A stretch of 32,747 bases of DNA from Prevotella sp. (lineage in GTDB: Bacteria > Bacteroidota > Bacteroidia > Bacteroidales > Bacteroidaceae), in the NCBI GenBank assembly GCA_022511065.1, contig JAFLSG010000024.1, positions 1-32,747 of the forward strand. The letters are read 5' to 3'. The translations under genes were made by a program, and so were the position numbers. Numbering within the stretch: position 1 is the stretch's first letter; each line of letters begins with the position of its first letter. This document shows positions 8,616 to 17,515 of this stretch, piece by piece. A model generated the notes under the pieces. It was not told where the DNA came from. It saw only the letters and a program-made list of their open reading frames with translations, and searched no databases.

Positions 8616-9326
8616 TTATTGGGACTCAATGATGAACTTCACTTCCTTGAAGGCATATATCCGCTGATGCCCATCAGCATCCACCAACTGCAGCCTCCCA
8701 TCCTCCAACACATCGTCAATGGTTGCCTCAAAACCTCCTACCGCATCCTCATAACGATGCAAGCCTTCCCTACGGAACAACCGCTGCCGATAATCCGCTG
8801 CAAGACGCTCACGCTGCAATGCTTCCGGGAGTATCTGCAAGAACGCATGGAGCAGACGCTCACGATCAATCTCATGCCCGACAATCTGCCGCAACGATAC
8901 AGGATTGGGTGCATCACTCACGAACACCTCTTGATTGACATTGATGCCAATACCTACCACGGAATCCTTGATGACATTCCCCTGCAGCCGATGCTCTATC
9001 AAGATGCCACAGAGTTTCTTTTCTCCATAGTAAATATCGTTGGGCCACTTGATTTCCATCGGCGCCGCATACTGCTCCAATGCCTCACACAGTGCCACGG
9101 ACACCGCCTCCGAAACAAGGAATTGCCGATTAGCGGGGATGTCCTGCGGATGCAGCAGTACGGAGAATAGCAAATTTTTCCCACGCGCAGATTCCCACGT
9201 ATTTGTTCCGCAGCCACGACCTGTCGTCTGATAGTCTGCCACGACAACCATATCTCCCACACCATTCTCCCACAGCCAATGGTTAGTGGAGTCAGTCTCG
9301 TCGATATGTACTACCCGGAAATCCAT
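8616..9326 (-). CDS. birA: Biotin-[acetyl-CoA-carboxylase] ligase, monofunctional
   Basis: 236-residue ligase that forms biotinyl-AMP and transfers biotin to carboxyl carrier proteins. The biotin/ATP loop TTGRGCGTNTW (34-44) corresponds to the usual GRGRxGxxW with Cys at the second variable site. KWPNDI (93-98) and CGILIE (106-111) are intact. It lacks the N-terminal helix-turn-helix of repressor-type BirA. The longer in-frame start at 9431 would run through the divergent tadA gene. I chose 9326 because MDFRVVHIDETDSTN is the conserved opening and a -7 element lies just upstream. Confidence 0.93.
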   Translation of the reverse strand: MDFRVVHIDETDSTNHWLWENGVGDMVVVADYQTTGRGCGTNTWESARGKNLLFSVLLHPQDIPANRQFLVSEAVSVALCEALEQYAAPMEIKWPNDIYYGEKKLCGILIEHRLQGNVIKDSVVGIGINVNQEVFVSDAPNPVSLRQIVGHEIDRERLLHAFLQILPEALQRERLAADYRQRLFRREGLHRYEDAVGGFEATIDDVLEDGRLQLVDADGHQRIYAFKEVKFIIESQ

Positions 9327-9331
9327 AATTC

Positions 9332-9363
9332 GTTGCAAAGTTACGAAATTATTTGTAACTTTG
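9332..9363. promoter_or_regulatory. Symmetrical overlapping divergent promoters of birA and tadA
   Basis: CAAAGTTAC (9336-9344) and GTAACTTTG (9355-9363) are perfect inverted repeats. Each arm contains a TAnnTTTG -7 element: one reads left to birA, the other right to tadA. GTTG at 9332-9335 sits 20 bp from the tadA element; no good -33 is seen for birA. The elements occupy each other's spacer, so polymerase can use only one at a time (inference). The distance to each ATG is 4-9 bases. Confidence 0.65.
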
Positions 9364-9367
9364 CGCC

Positions 9368-9820
9368 ATGACAATAGAAGAACAGAAAAAAAAAGACGAG
9401 CAGTATATGCGGCGGGCACTTGACGAGGCACGCCTTGCGCTCAATGCCGGTGAGGTGCCTATCGGTGCCGTGGTCGTGTGCCGAAACCGCATCATCTCAC
9501 AAGCCCATAACCTGACGGAAACACTTTGCGATGTGACGGCACATGCGGAGATGCAAGCCATCACCGCCGCAGCCAATGCATTAGGTGGAAAATATCTGAC
9601 CGACTGCACACTCTATGTCACCGTCGAGCCATGCGCCATGTGTGCTGGTGCTATCGGTTGGGCGCAGATTCCCCGCATCGTCTATGGCGCACCTGATGAG
9701 AAGCGCGGCTACCACGACCTTGCCCCGAAAGCACTGCATCCCAAGACAACAGTCACCGGCGGCATCCTCGAAGAAGAGTGCCGCCGACTGATGCAGGATT
9801 TCTTTCGGTCGCGCCGCTGA
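9368..9820 (+). CDS. tadA: tRNA-specific adenosine deaminase
   Basis: 150-residue zinc deaminase that converts A34 of tRNA-Arg(ACG) to inosine. The catalytic HAE is at residues 59-61 and the second zinc motif PCAMC at 88-92, with the PIGAVVV strand at 31-37. The first residues (MTIEEQKKKDEQYMRRALDEAR) are usual for Bacteroidota copies. The -7 element ends only four bases before the ATG, so the mRNA may be leaderless. The stop abuts the stop of the convergent M64 peptidase gene. Confidence 0.94.
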   Translation: MTIEEQKKKDEQYMRRALDEARLALNAGEVPIGAVVVCRNRIISQAHNLTETLCDVTAHAEMQAITAAANALGGKYLTDCTLYVTVEPCAMCAGAIGWAQIPRIVYGAPDEKRGYHDLAPKALHPKTTVTGGILEEECRRLMQDFFRSRR

Positions 9821-11581
9821 TTACCTCTTTTTAATTATTGGATGCGCATGCGGTAACTCCATCGTGCCCTTGCCCTGCTGACGAGTCCGCGCCATATAAT
9901 TCCATACGGAAGGCTTGTGCTTCTCGTCAAACGTCACAAACTCCTCGTATGTCGGGGTATAGCCGAGTGCATACTGCATCACGCGATTATAGATAGCCTG
10001 ACGGCTCGGGGCATTAAAGGGCGCATCATTGTGCCGCATCATACTCTCCTCCGTAGGCCGGTACACACCTTTATAATATGTATAGCCACCTTCGTAAGTA
10101 CCGATTTTCTCCACGGCAAAATGCGAATCAGTCACAAACTGGCTCCACAGCACCTTACTCGGATCTTTCTCCGAATCCACATTCAGATACCAGCCCCAAC
10201 CGTGGAATTTCTGCAACTCCTTAATATCCTCCTCCGTAGCAGAGCCTTCGGTAGAGCGCACATATTCATCTGCCAGTTTAGCAAAGCCATGTCCTACAGC
10301 CTCATGCGTCAGCGTCTGACGGAAGCGTTCCGCATCAAGTCCGTTAATCATGGGACACAAAGCGATGGCATAGTTCGTATTCACCAGCGAATTATAATAC
10401 ATATAGGTGACACCCTTATCCAGCGTGCTGTTCAATATCACAATCGCAAGTGACTGGTTCACATCAATGCCCGGCACTTTCCTCACGTATCGCTCCACCG
10501 CAGCATCGTCCACATAGATACCCGTCGTCTGGACATCCGGCATGGCACTGACCGCAGTAGAGCTGTTGCCACCAAAGGAGTCATGCTTTGACACCGCCGT
10601 CACCGCATATACATCGAAGTATTCGCGCAACGATTTGAGCGGTTCCTCGCTGAAGAAATTCTCCATCGTCTTCTGCATCACCTTCTTATACGTGCCATCA
10701 GCAATCTCCTTATCCACGAAGCCGTCACCCATGATAACCACGGGAATACCCTTGCCCGCAGTCGATTTATTCAGCACCTCCACCTTTCCGTCAGCAGAAT
10801 AGTCGGTAGAAGTATAGCCACTGCCCTTTCCATCCTGATAAATAAACAGCGTGTCCAACGACATAATCTGTTCGAGGGAATCTATCATCACCAAAAAGAA
10901 TGCCCCTTGGCGCGCATCCTTTGATGTGTTGGGCAATACGCGCAGCGTCTTCAGCGTACCCGTCAGGTCCGCCCGAGTCCTGATTCCGTGGATGCTACCA
11001 CCATCAGCCACCTCCACCCAATTAGGAAGATCAGCCGTACTATACACCGCCACGTCTTCATAGTTGGTCTTAAACGTGAGATTCATCAGTCCGCCTTCTG
11101 CGGGATATCTCAGCTCCTCATCCGTGAAATAAGCATACTCCGCACGATGGCGAAGCGTCACGGTCTGTTTAGTAGAGCCCACTGATATGGTCAGCTCTGC
11201 CACACGCTCGCTCCTCGTGCGATTGGTAGAGGTCGTAGCCACCGTGATGGTCTGCTGCCCCGCATATCCCTCTTTGGGAGAAAACACGAGCCAATCGGCA
11301 TCGCACGAAGCCGTCCACTTATCTTTCGCCTCAAAAGCAATATCGCAACTCTGGTTCACTATGGGATAGAGCGACACGGTTGAGGGAGAACTCAACACCA
11401 CATTTGATTCTGTCGGCTCCGTTGGTTGCCCCGGTTGTTCTGGTTCTGCAGGATTCTCCGTAGGTGTTTCTGGTGGCAACGGTGTCTCTTCAAGATCATT
11501 CTCCGTCGTACATCCCGCCAACAGCAACAGGCAAGTGAAGCACAGCTGCCATACCAAAGTCTTTCGAATATGCCGTTTCAT
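9821..11581 (-). CDS. M64-type (IgA peptidase-like) metallopeptidase lipoprotein with BACON domain
   Basis: 586-residue lipoprotein. The signal peptide ends in the lipobox LAGC with acylated Cys24, followed by a Pro/Glu/Thr-rich linker (about 30-58). Residues 61-146 read as a BACON domain (WTASCDADWLVFSPKEG..., ending in QTVTLRHRAE). The C-terminal half is an M64-type metalloprotease with HEAVGH (426-431) and the downstream LADEY (437-440 area) as expected metal ligands. Surface or periplasmic proteolysis is likely. M64 contains the clostridial IgA protease, but that substrate cannot be assumed here. It stands alone, with a good promoter at 11611-11641. Confidence 0.88.
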   Translation of the reverse strand: MKRHIRKTLVWQLCFTCLLLLAGCTTENDLEETPLPPETPTENPAEPEQPGQPTEPTESNVVLSSPSTVSLYPIVNQSCDIAFEAKDKWTASCDADWLVFSPKEGYAGQQTITVATTSTNRTRSERVAELTISVGSTKQTVTLRHRAEYAYFTDEELRYPAEGGLMNLTFKTNYEDVAVYSTADLPNWVEVADGGSIHGIRTRADLTGTLKTLRVLPNTSKDARQGAFFLVMIDSLEQIMSLDTLFIYQDGKGSGYTSTDYSADGKVEVLNKSTAGKGIPVVIMGDGFVDKEIADGTYKKVMQKTMENFFSEEPLKSLREYFDVYAVTAVSKHDSFGGNSSTAVSAMPDVQTTGIYVDDAAVERYVRKVPGIDVNQSLAIVILNSTLDKGVTYMYYNSLVNTNYAIALCPMINGLDAERFRQTLTHEAVGHGFAKLADEYVRSTEGSATEEDIKELQKFHGWGWYLNVDSEKDPSKVLWSQFVTDSHFAVEKIGTYEGGYTYYKGVYRPTEESMMRHNDAPFNAPSRQAIYNRVMQYALGYTPTYEEFVTFDEKHKPSVWNYMARTRQQGKGTMELPHAHPIIKKR

Positions 11582-11610
11582 ACTTGTCGTTTATGGATGA
11601 TTATTGGCTA

Positions 11611-11641
11611 CAAAGATACATCATTTCTGCGAATTGGCAAA
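11611..11641 (-). promoter_or_regulatory. Promoter of the M64 peptidase gene
   Basis: Read leftward, TTTG (11641-11638), a 19-bp spacer and TATCTTTG (11618-11611) fit the Bacteroidota consensus. The predicted leader is about 24 bases before the ATG at 11581. Confidence 0.7.
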
Positions 11642-11680
11642 AAGTAAATGGGAAAAATGGGAATATCGGCGGGAAATGTA

Positions 11681-11688
11681 TATCTTTG
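11681..11688 (+). promoter_or_regulatory. -7 element upstream of the DUF6057-like gene
   Basis: TATCTTTG at 11681-11688 matches the -7 consensus. The expected -33 position holds ATGG rather than TTTG, so the promoter is weaker. It lies 25 bp before the chosen ATG at 11713 and argues against the in-frame ATG at 11584. Confidence 0.5.
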
Positions 11689-11712
11689 CAGACGAAATCG
11701 ATACAGAGACTG

Positions 11713-13113
11713 ATGACAAAGCAAAAGAAGCAGAATACGCTTGCAAAAGGCCGTGCAATGGCTATATTGGAGAAAGTATGGAAACCGTTGTTGCCCGCCG
11801 CAACGGGCATTACGGTATTCCTGCTTTGCCTTTTCCCAATGAGGGCATTGCTGAACTATCACGAGCAAATGCACCTTTTCCGCTGGTCGTGGGCATATCT
11901 CCGTGAGCAATGGACCGCACCTGGCGGATGGATTGAGTATATTGTGTCTTTCATCACACAGTTCTTTTATGTCGGATGGCTCGGGGCTGCGGTAATGGCA
12001 TTGTTGGCGGTCGGCGCGCAAGGGCTGGCGTGGCTGTTGATAAAAGGAGGCGTGGCAATTATCAAGCGAAGGAAGGCCACGCCGTTGAACAAATCCCGAT
12101 ACGTTGGTGTGTGTTTATATCTCCTCACCCTCCTACCTCCTGCCCTGCTGTTTTGGTATGTATTCATCCCCTCTGCCTACAAGACGGACGACACGTTCAA
12201 GGAAACCATCGAATACGACTGGCTTATCCGCGCAGGAAAATGGAACGCCGTAGTCGCCAAGTCCTACCACCGACAACCGGAAACGCTCATGGGCATCTGG
12301 TGTACCAACTATGCGCTCGCACAAAGGGGCGAATTACTCGATAAGATGTTCCACTATCGACAGGAAGGTCCTGACGGGCTACTGATGGATGCCACACGCA
12401 TGGAACCGCTCACGCTCTACTCACTGAGTGACATTTGTTTCGACTTAGGACTTATCAACAGCGCGGAACGCTTCGCCTTCGATGCCAAACAACTGCTACC
12501 CGACAATCACAAGAGTGGGCGAGTTTACCAGCGTTTGGCCGAAGTAAACTTGGTAAACGGCCATTATGTAGTGGCAGAGAAATATCTGCGCATTCTGCAA
12601 TCCACCTTGTTCTACGGTCATTGGGCGAATCAGACACTTGCCCTCCTCGGTGACGAGCAGCAGATTGAGCAGAACGCACGCTATGGATGGCTGCGCGCCA
12701 GTCGGCAGAAAGAGAACGACCAATTGGCTTATGCAAAGGAGCAGATGCTGATGGAATTGGTGAGGGCGAACCCAAAGAACCGCCTTGCTGCCGACTATCT
12801 GCTTGCCTACGAGATGCTACGGCTTGACTTGGAGGGTGTACTCGACTGCACGCTCATGACCAAAACCTTTGGATACACACGCACGCCAAAGGCAGTACAA
12901 GAGTGCATCGCGGGCTATGCCATCATGGTACACCCCAATGACTCGTTGCCTATCCCGATAGACAGGGATGTTTTCCAGACCACAATGGCATTCTTGCAGA
13001 CGGTGAACAGCACAGGCAACCGCCTCCATCCCTCGCTCGATGTAGCACCCTTCAACCACTCGTACTGGCATTACCACTCCCGCGCAACCACCAAACTCAG
13101 GCAACAGAAATGA
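11713..13113 (+). CDS. DUF6057-like membrane protein with helical (TPR-like) C-terminal part
   Basis: 466 residues from the chosen start. Three or four transmembrane segments fall at about 25-45, 74-111 (long, possibly two) and 130-152. A large soluble domain follows, made of helical hairpins rich in Ala/Leu/Tyr (for example FDLGLINSAERFAFDAKQLLPDN and YQRLAEVNLVNGHYVVAEKYL) that look TPR-like. The arrangement resembles Bacteroidota DUF6057 proteins of unknown function. The longer frame from 11584 lies upstream of the -7 element and is rejected. The stop overlaps the next ATG by four bases (ATGA), so the two products are translationally coupled and probably act together. Confidence 0.75.
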   Translation: MTKQKKQNTLAKGRAMAILEKVWKPLLPAATGITVFLLCLFPMRALLNYHEQMHLFRWSWAYLREQWTAPGGWIEYIVSFITQFFYVGWLGAAVMALLAVGAQGLAWLLIKGGVAIIKRRKATPLNKSRYVGVCLYLLTLLPPALLFWYVFIPSAYKTDDTFKETIEYDWLIRAGKWNAVVAKSYHRQPETLMGIWCTNYALAQRGELLDKMFHYRQEGPDGLLMDATRMEPLTLYSLSDICFDLGLINSAERFAFDAKQLLPDNHKSGRVYQRLAEVNLVNGHYVVAEKYLRILQSTLFYGHWANQTLALLGDEQQIEQNARYGWLRASRQKENDQLAYAKEQMLMELVRANPKNRLAADYLLAYEMLRLDLEGVLDCTLMTKTFGYTRTPKAVQECIAGYAIMVHPNDSLPIPIDRDVFQTTMAFLQTVNSTGNRLHPSLDVAPFNHSYWHYHSRATTKLRQQK

Positions 13114-14570
13114 AATACCCCAAACTATTGATAGCCGTGGCATTCCTTGCGGCAGGCTGCACCTCACTCCCCGAAAACGCAACCATCTGCGATGAGCTTC
13201 CCGCCATATCTCCCGACTATGCGGGCGTAACCATACCCGCAGAGATTGCACCGCTCAACTTCTACGTTGCCGGTGACAGTATCGAAGTGACGGATGTCGT
13301 GATACGAGGCGGGCGGGGTGGCGAACTACATGCCAACGGCGAATACGCAGCCTTTAACATCGACGAGTGGCACGCACTAGCGCAACAAAACAAAGGTGAC
13401 AGCTTGACCGTCACGGTTACAGTCCGCCGTAGTGGACAATGGATGGAATACCGACCTTTCCATATCCACATCAGTGAAGACCCGCTTGGCGAGTGGGGAC
13501 TGACCTACCGCCTCGTACCACCGGGTTACGAGACTTACGGGCAGATGGGCATCTACCAGCGGGACCTCTCCACTTTCGAGGAAACACCCATCATCGAGAA
13601 CAGGCTGCTTGACACCAACTGCATAAACTGCCACACCACCAACCGCACCGACCCGAGCCAGTTCACTTTCCATGTCCGGGGTGAACACGGCGCAACGGTT
13701 GTCTCCACAAACGGGCAAACCGATGTCCTTGCGCCCCGTGTGGAGCGTATCGGCGGCAGCATGGTCTATCCTTTCTGGCATCCATCGGGCGACTATATCG
13801 CCTATTCCACCAATCAGACACGGCAGAACTTCCACCAGTTGCGCGACCGCCGCGTAGAGGTCTATGACGACAAGTCGGACATTATCCTTTACCGACCACA
13901 GTCCAAAGAGGTGCTTATCAACAGCATCGTCGCCACACCTGACCATTTAGAAAATTTCCCCGCCTTCTCACCCGACGGCAAGACACTCTACTTCTGCTCT
14001 GCTATGCAGGTGGATAGCATCTGGAAACAATATAAAGAGGTGAAGTATAACATCTGCCGCATCGCCTTCGACCCGACGACAGGCAACTTCATCGGTAGTG
14101 CCAATACGATTGTCAATGCACGAAGCATCGGAAAGAGTGCCAATATGCCCCGCATATCCTACGATGGCCGTTTTCTACTCTACACGCTCAGCGACTACGG
14201 TTGTTTCCCCATCTGGCACCCTGAGGCAGACCTGTGGATGATGAATCTCGAAACCAACGATACATGGCCGCTCGATGCCGCCAACAGCCCCGATGCGGAA
14301 AGTTTCCACAACTGGAGCTTAAACTCACGTTGGATTGTGTTCACTTCCCGCCGCGACAATGGCCTTTACACACAACTCTACCTTGCGCACGTCGATGCCG
14401 ACGGCATTGTCTCAAAGGCTTTCCGTCTGCCGCAGCAGAATCCGCGAGAGTTCGACATCGAGAGTGGTTTCTCCTTCAACACGCCCGATTTCGCCACCTC
14501 TCCGCTCCATCTCACGCCCTCCGGCATTCCCGAGCGGCTGATAGAGAGCAGAAGGGAAAACGTAAAGTAA
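13110..14570 (+). CDS. PD40/TolB-like propeller lipoprotein with a CxxCH haem-binding motif
   Basis: 486-residue lipoprotein: signal peptide with lipobox LAAGC (Cys17), an N-terminal domain to about residue 160, then CINCH (171-175), a canonical c-type haem attachment motif. From about 215 there are WD/PD40-like repeats: YPFWHPSGDYIAYST, FPAFSPDGKTLYFCS, MPRISYDGRFLLYT and WSLNSRWIVFTSRRD. This resembles a TolB-type beta-propeller at the envelope. Haem attachment and redox function are inference from the motif. The start overlaps the upstream membrane-protein stop (ATGA). It has been labelled in related genomes as TolB-like or cytochrome c-related; its true role is unknown to me. Confidence 0.75.
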   Translation: MKYPKLLIAVAFLAAGCTSLPENATICDELPAISPDYAGVTIPAEIAPLNFYVAGDSIEVTDVVIRGGRGGELHANGEYAAFNIDEWHALAQQNKGDSLTVTVTVRRSGQWMEYRPFHIHISEDPLGEWGLTYRLVPPGYETYGQMGIYQRDLSTFEETPIIENRLLDTNCINCHTTNRTDPSQFTFHVRGEHGATVVSTNGQTDVLAPRVERIGGSMVYPFWHPSGDYIAYSTNQTRQNFHQLRDRRVEVYDDKSDIILYRPQSKEVLINSIVATPDHLENFPAFSPDGKTLYFCSAMQVDSIWKQYKEVKYNICRIAFDPTTGNFIGSANTIVNARSIGKSANMPRISYDGRFLLYTLSDYGCFPIWHPEADLWMMNLETNDTWPLDAANSPDAESFHNWSLNSRWIVFTSRRDNGLYTQLYLAHVDADGIVSKAFRLPQQNPREFDIESGFSFNTPDFATSPLHLTPSGIPERLIESRRENVK

Positions 14571-14574
14571 CCAT

Positions 14575-14661
14575 AGAAAGCTGCCCTTGATTAATGCCCG
14601 CGATGCGTGAAAGCCCCGCCAACGAGAATGCCTTGGTATAATAGTCAAGGAGTGAAGCCAT
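14575..14661 (-). pseudogene. Remnant of a HicB-like antitoxin C-terminal DNA-binding domain
   Basis: Read on the minus strand from 14661, the DNA encodes SLLDYYTKAFSLAGLSRIAG followed by INQGQLS. That is the pattern of the helix-turn-helix tail seen in many Bacteroidota HicB-type antitoxins (Tyr-Tyr...Phe-Ser...Ala-Gly-Leu...Gly-Ile-Asn-Gln). Upstream the frame is closed by a TAG within 12 bases, and downstream the similarity ends at about 14575, right at the PD40 gene stop. No partner HicA toxin is visible. I infer a decayed toxin-antitoxin locus; the identification is from memory of the family and not from a search. Confidence 0.5.
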
Positions 14662-14820
14662 GTCATATTTCTATCATTCATGCAGATGCTTCCCACAAGC
14701 TATGGGAATAATCGTTATAGGGGTAAAAGGATTATCGGCGTGCTTCATGGAAGGTATTCCTTTCCGCCGTGGGGATAGTTACTGTCAGTAAGGGAGATGG
14801 GAGGATGATAGCAAACAAAA

Positions 14821-14850
14821 AATCGGGACGCTCCGACGAGCATCCCGATT
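14821..14850. terminator. Bidirectional terminator between the PD40 gene and the left Sus operon
   Basis: AATCGGGA and TCCCGATT form the outer stem, GCTC and GAGC the inner stem (one C-A mismatch between them), and CGAC the loop. An A-run precedes it (a U-run for minus transcripts) and TTCTTT follows, so it works in both directions. A second hairpin at 14862-14880 (ATCGGGC, AGGAA, GCCCGAT) lies between it and the lipoprotein stop. Confidence 0.75.
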
Positions 14851-14893
14851 TTCTTTATGTCATCGGGCAGGAAGCCCGATACGTTCATTTTGC

Positions 14894-15811
14894 TTAGAGT
14901 GACTCAAGCCATGCGAGGTAAGCCTCGGCAGAGAAGAACAGATAGCAAGGCTCAGCAGAAGCCGTGCTTCCCCAGTCTGCCATCGTGATGGTCAGCGAAC
15001 CCGGTGCAAATACGAGAGCATCGGCGGTCACCTGACCGTATGCACGCGGAGCGATGGAGAATGCACCGTAACCCCAATCCATGCCAAGTGCCGTAGCATT
15101 GAAGTAAGCACCTTGTGCGCGGATATCAACTACTGCGCGATAGTCCTTCTCATCGCAGTCACCCGGATCGTTATAAACATAACCCCAGTAACCTACGCCA
15201 TCCTCGTCCCATGCTACATGTGAGTAAGGCAGGTCAAAGCGATAGCGAGGACCGTCGGCGGTCACCGTACGGTAAGCGTGGCTACAATAAGCGAGAGTGG
15301 GATCCACACCGAAGAGCGTGGAAACGATACCATCCACCCAGTAGCATACGCCTAAGTCTTCCCAACTCAGGATGGTATAATCCACTACGGCAGCCTGTGC
15401 GCCATCCACGTAGTTGCTGCGGTCTGCCTCAGCAATCTTCACCTGCAAGCCATAAGCCTTGCCGGGAACAGCCGTCGGAGCAGCAATGCTGATAGTGGCG
15501 GTAGTAGAACCTGCATCGAAAGTTACCGAAGTAGGAACTTCGAAGATGCCGGCAGTATCCACCTTCTCGATGCCTACAGTAGAAGCACCGTTCACATTGG
15601 TACGGGCGATGGTAAGCGTGAATGCCTCATTACCCGGCTCAACCTCTACAGACGTTACGCCTGCGACCACGTCGGCGAAATAAGCACCGGCCTTGGAGGG
15701 GTCGTCAGCCGCACCGCGACCGTCATACTCGTATCCGTCTGAACAGGAGGTGGCAGTAAATGCCATTGCTCCTATCAGTGCGATATATGCATATCTAAAT
15801 ACTTTTTTCAT
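14894..15811 (-). CDS. Surface lipoprotein of the left SusC/SusD operon
   Basis: 305 residues with lipobox TATSC (Cys23), followed by an acidic Ser-Asp-Gly-Tyr-Glu-Tyr-Asp stretch like the Bacteroidota surface-export signal. Residues about 40-135 look like a Calx-beta/Ig-like beta domain (FTLTIARTNVNGASTVGIEKV... ATISIAAPTAVPGKAYGLQVKI). The C-terminal half is aromatic and unrecognised. It is the third gene after SusC and SusD, 35 bp behind SusD, the position usually filled by surface glycan- or ligand-binding lipoproteins. The ligand is unknown. The signal, the place in the operon and the beta-rich pattern are direct; binding is inference. Confidence 0.75.
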   Translation of the reverse strand: MKKVFRYAYIALIGAMAFTATSCSDGYEYDGRGAADDPSKAGAYFADVVAGVTSVEVEPGNEAFTLTIARTNVNGASTVGIEKVDTAGIFEVPTSVTFDAGSTTATISIAAPTAVPGKAYGLQVKIAEADRSNYVDGAQAAVVDYTILSWEDLGVCYWVDGIVSTLFGVDPTLAYCSHAYRTVTADGPRYRFDLPYSHVAWDEDGVGYWGYVYNDPGDCDEKDYRAVVDIRAQGAYFNATALGMDWGYGAFSIAPRAYGQVTADALVFAPGSLTITMADWGSTASAEPCYLFFSAEAYLAWLESL

Positions 15812-15846
15812 AATTCTTCTGTTTTACGGTTTATTACCTTGACTGA

Positions 15847-17484
15847 TTAGTTCGCATACTGACCTACGGGCGACGGACCTACTACTGACGTGGTCGGATC
15901 CGGGTTGTTATAGCCCTTCAGTGCGTTGTTGTTGTTCACCTCCGTTGAAGGAATTACGAGGTTCCAAATGGGCTTGATGCCCTCGCAGTTGATCTTGAAG
16001 ATGTCAGCAGGTGCGTTGGTGCCCTCATAGTTCTGCATCACGCCGGCACGCAGACGCTTGGCGCTCGGGAAGGCGTTACCCTCGCCCCAGAACTCGATTC
16101 GCATCTGAGTCAGCACTTCCAACTGGAAAGTACGCAGGTCGTTCACATTGAACTTATACTCTGGGTCGCGATAAGTAGTCATGAACTCAGTGAGCTTCTG
16201 AATACCTTGAGCCACGCCCTGCGATGCACCGATAGCTTCAGCCTCGATGAGATACATCTCCTCTACACGCATAACAGGCACGTCGATAGCACCGCCAACT
16301 GCATAGTTCTCCCAGTCACCATCGAGACAGCGGAACTTCAGCGAGAGATAAGCAGGAGCGTCCTCAATATAGCTGCGGCTGCGCACTGACTGATATTCGT
16401 AATAGTCATACTTGGCAGGATCGAGGAACACGTGCTTACGGAAGTCGGTCTTGTTGATTGCGTCATACAAGGAACGGTCGATAGAGGGGAATGTCAGAGA
16501 AGAATAACCCCAGTCTGCCTCACCGGACATCCAGCCCACGAAGTTACAGAGGTTACCCATGTTCTCTGCATCATAGTGGATGTACCACATCCAACCAGAG
16601 CAAGCGCGTGCAAAGGCGCTCGTCGGATCCTCCCACTCGGTAGCAGTCATCGGCTTACCACCCTTAGCAGTCACTGCGTCGATGGCCATACGTGCATACT
16701 TAGCAGCATTGGCATAGTCCTCATCCCAAAGGTGAACCTTGGCGCGGATGCCATATACCACAGAGAGATCAGGCAGTGTTCTCACGGAAGGAGTCCAGTT
16801 AGACAGCGTGCGCTCAGCAATGTCGAGGTCAGAGAGGATGAAGTCAATCATCTCCTTGTGTGTTACGCGCGGATTATTCTTCGAAGACTCACCATCAGTG
16901 TCTTCCGTCACGATGGGCACGGTCAGTCCCTTCACCCTCGACACGTCGGTATATTTGTTCTCTACCGGCTCAAACAGCACGGTCAGCATATAGTAGTCAA
17001 AAGCACGCATTGCGTATGCAGCACCTGCCATACCCTTCAGCTGATCGCTCACGCTCTCATCCTCGATATCTACGGCAGCAATCACATCGTTGGCTGCCTT
17101 CACGAAGCGATAGAGCGTGAACCAAGGCAGATAAGCGAAATAGCTTGTCTCACCGCAGTTGGCACTCATCGTATTGTACGTGCGATACCAGTCATAACCT
17201 GAGTTAGAGCCGAGGGGGTACATATCACCAAGCATCTCGGTCTGTGCAATCATGAACTGGGGATAAGCCATGTCGGTCTCATGCGTCTGGCCACCATATA
17301 CATAGTAACCCTGTTGCATCTGTGAGGGAATACCACTCAATGCACCTTCAAGAGCGGATGCCGATGCACCGACCTGCTCAGAGGTAGCAATGCTGTCCTC
17401 GGGAATGGTCTCCTCAATACAGCTCGTCAGTGCAAAGGCAGCCGACAGAGCCATCAATGAATATATCTTGCTAAACTTTTTCAT
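15847..17484 (-). CDS. SusD/RagB family outer-membrane lipoprotein (left operon)
   Basis: 545 residues with lipobox LTSC (Cys22) and an acidic stretch after it. The body has the SusD pattern: an N-terminal region with many Tyr/Trp residues (DWYRTYNTMSANCGETSYFAYLPWFTLYRFVKAANDVIAAV), the TPR-like GMAGAAYAMRAFDYYMLTVLFEPV segment, and the C-terminal MRVEEMYLIEAEAIG and FWGEGNAFPSAKRLRAG motifs. It caps the SusC channel and captures ligand at the cell surface. It lies 31 bp after its SusC partner. No glycoside hydrolase, protease or sulfatase is adjacent, so the ligand class cannot be read from context. Confidence 0.93.
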   Translation of the reverse strand: MKKFSKIYSLMALSAAFALTSCIEETIPEDSIATSEQVGASASALEGALSGIPSQMQQGYYVYGGQTHETDMAYPQFMIAQTEMLGDMYPLGSNSGYDWYRTYNTMSANCGETSYFAYLPWFTLYRFVKAANDVIAAVDIEDESVSDQLKGMAGAAYAMRAFDYYMLTVLFEPVENKYTDVSRVKGLTVPIVTEDTDGESSKNNPRVTHKEMIDFILSDLDIAERTLSNWTPSVRTLPDLSVVYGIRAKVHLWDEDYANAAKYARMAIDAVTAKGGKPMTATEWEDPTSAFARACSGWMWYIHYDAENMGNLCNFVGWMSGEADWGYSSLTFPSIDRSLYDAINKTDFRKHVFLDPAKYDYYEYQSVRSRSYIEDAPAYLSLKFRCLDGDWENYAVGGAIDVPVMRVEEMYLIEAEAIGASQGVAQGIQKLTEFMTTYRDPEYKFNVNDLRTFQLEVLTQMRIEFWGEGNAFPSAKRLRAGVMQNYEGTNAPADIFKINCEGIKPIWNLVIPSTEVNNNNALKGYNNPDPTTSVVGPSPVGQYAN

Positions 17485-17515
17485 ATTCTTTTGTCCTTTA
17501 CGTTTTTACGTTTGG

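Noticed and set aside
16432..17202. 256-codon plus-strand frame inside the left SusD gene
   Set aside because: Shadow of SusD in another frame; composition reflects codon bias of the opposite strand.
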